From: Actinomadura luzonensis
GTDB lineage: Bacteria; Actinomycetota; Actinomycetes; Streptosporangiales; Streptosporangiaceae
Assembly (NCBI RefSeq): GCF_022664455.2
Contig: NZ_JAKRKC020000002.1
Coordinates: 1,798,001-1,862,000 of the forward strand
Length of the DNA stretch: 64,000 nt
Reading direction: 5' to 3'
The position numbers were made by a program, and so were the translations under genes. The notes below the pieces were generated by a model that did not search any database, was not told the DNA's origin, and saw only the letters and a list, made by a program, of their open reading frames with translations. Of the stretch, positions 61,228 to 64,000 are shown one piece after another. Positions within the stretch are counted from its first letter, which is position 1. Every line of letters begins with the position of its first letter.

Positions 61228-61930
61228 TGTAGGTCACGCGGAAACGGTCGCCGGGAATGACGATGTCGCTCGTCTCCACAGGGCGGTCGCCGGCCCAGTG
61301 GGTGCGTTCGACGTGCAGGACGTTGACGCCCGCCGACAGGTCGAGCGCGTCGCTCTCGGCCGGGCGGGGCACGCGGGTGCTGACGCTCTCCACGACCTCG
61401 GTGATTTTTATGCCGTGCGCGTACAGTCGGGCCACCAGGCTGCGCCGTTCCTCCTCTGTGTGCGGAGCGAAGTCCATCGGCTCGTACGAGGTGGCGAGTT
61501 GGAGCGGTCTTCCGTCGCCTCGGAAGACGTAGTGGGTCTTGGTGAGCGTGGTCGTCTCCTTGACCCGGAGCCTGCGGGCGATCTCGGGGCCCGCTTCGGC
61601 CGGCTCGCTGTGCCAGTCCCAGGTCACGCGCCTGCCCTGGGACTGCAGGTCGGCGGCGATCGGGGCTGGATGGTCGAGGTAACGCCACCGGTGGAGAGGG
61701 GTCAGGACGGGGCGTTCCCTGACGTAATGGCCTGAGCCGACGCGGCCGATGATGAGGCCCTCGCCCGCGAGCACGCGGAGAGCATGACGAGCGGCAGTCT
61801 CGCCCACCTGGTATTTGCGGGTCAGTTGCGCCCGTGACGGAATGGGTGCACCCGGGGGAAGGGTGCCGTCGGTGATCTGTCGCCGGATGTCTTCGACGAC
61901 ACGCAGGTAGACCGGATCTGAGGTGGCCAC
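61214..61930 (-). CDS. GntR-family regulator with UTRA domain
   Basis: A 238-aa protein. Residues about 1-70 are a GntR HTH (DPVYLRVVEDIRRQITDGTLPPGAPIPSRAQLTRKYQVGETAARHALRVLAGEGLI). Residues about 90-235 form a UTRA ligand domain (VTWDWHSEPAEAGPEIARRLRVKETTTLTKTHYVF; VESVSTRVPRPAESDALDLSAGVNVLHVERTHWAGDRPVETSDIVIPG). GTG at 61930 has AGGGA seven bases upstream and is preferred over ATG at 61969, which lacks an RBS. HutC-type ligand, unknown. Confidence 0.88.
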   Translation of the reverse strand: MATSDPVYLRVVEDIRRQITDGTLPPGAPIPSRAQLTRKYQVGETAARHALRVLAGEGLIIGRVGSGHYVRERPVLTPLHRWRYLDHPAPIAADLQSQGRRVTWDWHSEPAEAGPEIARRLRVKETTTLTKTHYVFRGDGRPLQLATSYEPMDFAPHTEEERRSLVARLYAHGIKITEVVESVSTRVPRPAESDALDLSAGVNVLHVERTHWAGDRPVETSDIVIPGDRFRVTYSMPA

Positions 61931-62404
61931 TAGTCCATCCCTGGGGGTTCGTGTGAGGCGTTGCCCCATGTTGCCGTATTCGGCAGGTAACCGACCGTCA
62001 TCGATGGCTGCTGGAGCCCCAACTTTGCGATGGCGGAAAATTATCGGAGAAACCCTGTAACGCAGCCGTAAGGGGCTCCGATTCTCCGGTAGAGGTCGTC
62101 GATGTGTGTACCCCCGAGCACATATCGGCGACCTCTTCCATTGCCTGGCCCTGCCTGGAGAGTCAGCCCGGCCTTCCGTGACCTGGCGCGACGAGGTGAC
62201 GGATCGGTGCGCGGGCGGTTGATGCCGGGAGGCGCCCGCCTGGCTGGAGGCGCCATTTCGGTCCAGCATGCCGTCTCCGAGCGGTACGTGGGAGGGAAAG
62301 TGGTCATCTCGTCTTGGGACGGAGTGGCCGTGCCCGAGAAGCCACTTACGTCCTAGGTTGTGCCATCTAGACCTATTTGACGCTCTGTGAGATCGGGGAC
62401 ATCG
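61931..62404. other. Intergenic DNA between GntR and GNAT genes
   Basis: About 470 bp separate the divergent GntR and acetyltransferase genes. Short frames occur on both strands (for example 62102-62356) but lack RBS and familiar composition. Promoters for both genes should lie here; no box was identified with confidence. Confidence 0.4.
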
Positions 62405-62857
62405 ATGATCGGCATTGGCCGCCTTCTTCCTGGTGACCGTGATGCTTGGGAAGAGCTGTTCCGGGCGTACATCGACTTCTATGAGCGCAGCGAGCCGGAC
62501 GAGATGTACGAGAGGGCCTGGGAGGAATTCCAGGCGGACACCCGTTTGCATGCCTTCGGAGCGAGACGGGACGACGACGGGAGGCTCGTGGGGCTCGTCC
62601 ATTTCCTCACCCACGCGAGCACGTCCGCTCCCGACACCGATGTCTGCTACCTCCAGGACCTGTTCACCGCGCCCGACGCCCGCGGCGAGGGCGTGGGACG
62701 CGCCCTGATCGAAGCGGTGACCAGGTGGGCGCGGGAGCGAGGCTGCTCGCGGGTGTACTGGAACACGCACGAGTCCAACAGCACCGCCAGGCGCCTGTAC
62801 GACAAGGTCGCCGAGAACCGGGGCTTCATCCGGTACCAGATCGATCTGCCGGCGTAG
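62405..62857 (+). CDS. GNAT-family N-acetyltransferase
   Basis: A 150-aa protein. RLLPGDRDAWEELFRAYIDFYE begins the fold. Motif A is LQDLFTAPDARGEGVGRALIEAVTRWARERG, which contains the acetyl-CoA loop (R-G-x-G-x-G/A). The end is SRVYWNTHESNSTARRLYDKVAENRGFIRYQIDL. Substrate unknown. ATG at 62405 with GGGGA upstream; a longer GTG start is possible. Confidence 0.88.
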   Translation: MIGIGRLLPGDRDAWEELFRAYIDFYERSEPDEMYERAWEEFQADTRLHAFGARRDDDGRLVGLVHFLTHASTSAPDTDVCYLQDLFTAPDARGEGVGRALIEAVTRWARERGCSRVYWNTHESNSTARRLYDKVAENRGFIRYQIDLPA

Positions 62858-63028
62858 CGCCGTTCGGAAGGGCTTCGGCATGGACCGCGCGAACCCGAAG
62901 GTTTGTACGGTCCCCGTCAGGGGATCAACCTCTGAAATGCCCGCGAAGGGGGATGAAGAGCGGTTCCAGGCAGGCAAAGCGGGGTGGCGGCGTCCAATGG
63001 ATTTCCGAATCCGGGTAGCGTTCGCACT

Positions 63029-63946
63029 ATGGCATCGCCAACTGGAACCACCGACGCACCCTTCGGCCGCATGTTGACCGCCATGGTCACGCCGTTCACT
63101 CCGGACGGCGACGTCGACTACGGCGCCGTGCGGCGGCTCGCCACCTACCTGGTGCACGAGCAGCACAACGACGGTCTGATCGTCAACGGGACGACCGGCG
63201 AGTCTCCCACCACCACCGACGAGGAGAAGCAGCGCATCCTCAGCGCCGTCCTCGAAGCGGTCGGTGACCGGGCGACCGTGGTCGCGGGGGCGGGCACGAA
63301 CGACACCCGCCACAGCGTGGAACTCGCCAGGCAGGCCGCCCGCGCCGGTGCGCACGGGCTGCTTGTGGTGACGCCTTACTACAACAAACCCCCGCAGGAG
63401 GGGCTCTACCGGCACTTCACCGCCGTCGCCGACGCGACCGACCTTCCCGTGATGCTCTATGACATCCCGGGACGAAGCGGTGTGCCGATCAAGACTGAAA
63501 CGCTCATCCGGCTCGCGCAGCACGAGCGCATCGTGGCCGTCAAGGACGCCAAGGGTGACCTTTTCGCCGGCAGCCAGGTGATGACGGCGACCGATCTCGC
63601 CTTCTACTCCGGCGACGACCTGCTCAACCTCGCCTGGCTCTCGCTCGGCGCGGCCGGGTTCGTCAGCGTGGTGGGACACGTCGTGGGCGCCGAGCTGGCG
63701 CGGATGATCCGCCTGCACAAGAGCGGCGACGTCGCCGGCGCGCTGGCCGTTCACACGCAGGTCGCGCCCGTCGTGGACGGCATCATGCTGCGTGCGGGTG
63801 GCGCGATCATGGCGAAGGCGGCGCTGAGCATGGTCGGCGTTCCGGCGGGCCCGGTGCGGCTGCCGCTCGTGGACGCCACAGAACAGCAGATCGCCGAGCT
63901 GCGTGCCTGCCTGGTAGCCGGCGGGGTGAAGTTGACAGACGTATAG
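63029..63946 (+). CDS. dapA: 4-hydroxy-tetrahydrodipicolinate synthase
   Basis: A 305-aa DHDPS, the first committed enzyme of lysine/diaminopimelate synthesis, condensing pyruvate with aspartate semialdehyde. VNGTTGESPT (Thr pair of the proton relay), VVTPYYNKPPQEGLY (Tyr118), YDIPGRSG (Tyr144, Arg149) and IVAVKDAKGD (Schiff-base Lys172) are all present. Length fits the family. The ATG at 63029 follows an in-frame extension with no RBS. Host chromosomal gene. Confidence 0.95.
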   Translation: MASPTGTTDAPFGRMLTAMVTPFTPDGDVDYGAVRRLATYLVHEQHNDGLIVNGTTGESPTTTDEEKQRILSAVLEAVGDRATVVAGAGTNDTRHSVELARQAARAGAHGLLVVTPYYNKPPQEGLYRHFTAVADATDLPVMLYDIPGRSGVPIKTETLIRLAQHERIVAVKDAKGDLFAGSQVMTATDLAFYSGDDLLNLAWLSLGAAGFVSVVGHVVGAELARMIRLHKSGDVAGALAVHTQVAPVVDGIMLRAGGAIMAKAALSMVGVPAGPVRLPLVDATEQQIAELRACLVAGGVKLTDV

Positions 63947-64000
63947 GAACGGGGAGGAACCAGCAGTTTTGTACACACGATTTGACTGTGGGGGCCAAGC

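Noticed and set aside
61214..63976. 920-codon open frame on the minus strand
   Set aside because: Only the last 238 codons (GntR-UTRA) are a real protein. The rest runs opposite to the acetyltransferase and dapA, which have clear motifs, and is a high-GC artefact.
63951..64000. Possible start of the next gene (GGGGAGG then TTG at 63969)
   Set aside because: RBS and TTG are visible, but only ten codons are in the window, too few to name the product. A ribonuclease J gene often follows dapA in actinobacteria, but this cannot be checked here.

Overview
The window is high-GC actinobacterial DNA: about 70 % G+C by eye, frequent GTG and TTG starts, and long out-of-frame ORFs. Almost all of it is one apparently intact prophage of siphovirus type, lying at roughly 1.25-54.4 kb. 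Host-type chromosomal genes follow on the right (GntR regulators, RadC, HxlR/RidA, a GNAT acetyltransferase, DapA), and a phosphotransferase-like gene lies on the left. No tRNA gene, rRNA gene, CRISPR array or insertion sequence was found. The host cannot be named from sequence alone; a filamentous actinomycete of the Streptosporangiales type is a guess.

Prophage layout. Three blocks of tightly overlapping minus-strand genes, with many ATGA or GTGA junctions, read right to left. The early/replication block (about 51.7 to 28.8 kb) holds some fifty genes. They include an XRE-excisionase fusion, many small Cys-rich proteins, RecE-like and RecT-like recombination proteins, a DnaQ-type exonuclease, a RuvC-like resolvase, a ParB-like protein, a DUF2303 protein, a lone OmpR-type DNA-binding domain, a SLOG protein, a DnaB/RepA-like helicase, an iteron-like array with a long perfect palindrome, and an orphan DNA methyltransferase. 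A short regulatory block (27.85 to 26.64 kb) is divergent from three plus-strand genes across a repeat-rich operator. The late block (26.5 to 1.3 kb) runs: HTH protein (possible small terminase), six virion-type proteins of unusual repeat architecture, large terminase, portal fused to a MuF-type domain, ClpP-type protease with nested scaffold, cement protein, major capsid, connectors, major tail protein, tail chaperones joined by a -1 frameshift, tape measure, distal tail protein, tail fibre, then endolysin and holin-like proteins. A plus-strand gene for a membrane-anchored DUF4352 protein interrupts the late block and looks like a lysogenic-conversion (moron) gene.

Lysogeny module. From 51.7 to 54.35 kb there is a repressor-like gene flanked on both sides by related operator blocks, an unknown protein, a stand-alone integrase-type arm-binding domain and a tyrosine integrase. 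The attachment cores were not identified. A low-complexity GC-rich repeat tract lies just beyond the integrase and may mark the host junction.

Right flank. Two tandem paralogous regulators each carry two GntR winged-helix domains, and a perfect palindrome lies in their promoter. Further on are a divergent 101-aa protein, about 1.5 kb of gene-free decayed repeats, radC, a divergent HxlR/RidA pair, a GntR-UTRA regulator, a GNAT acetyltransferase and dapA. Start sites are chosen from Shine-Dalgarno matches and overlap with the neighbouring stop codon.
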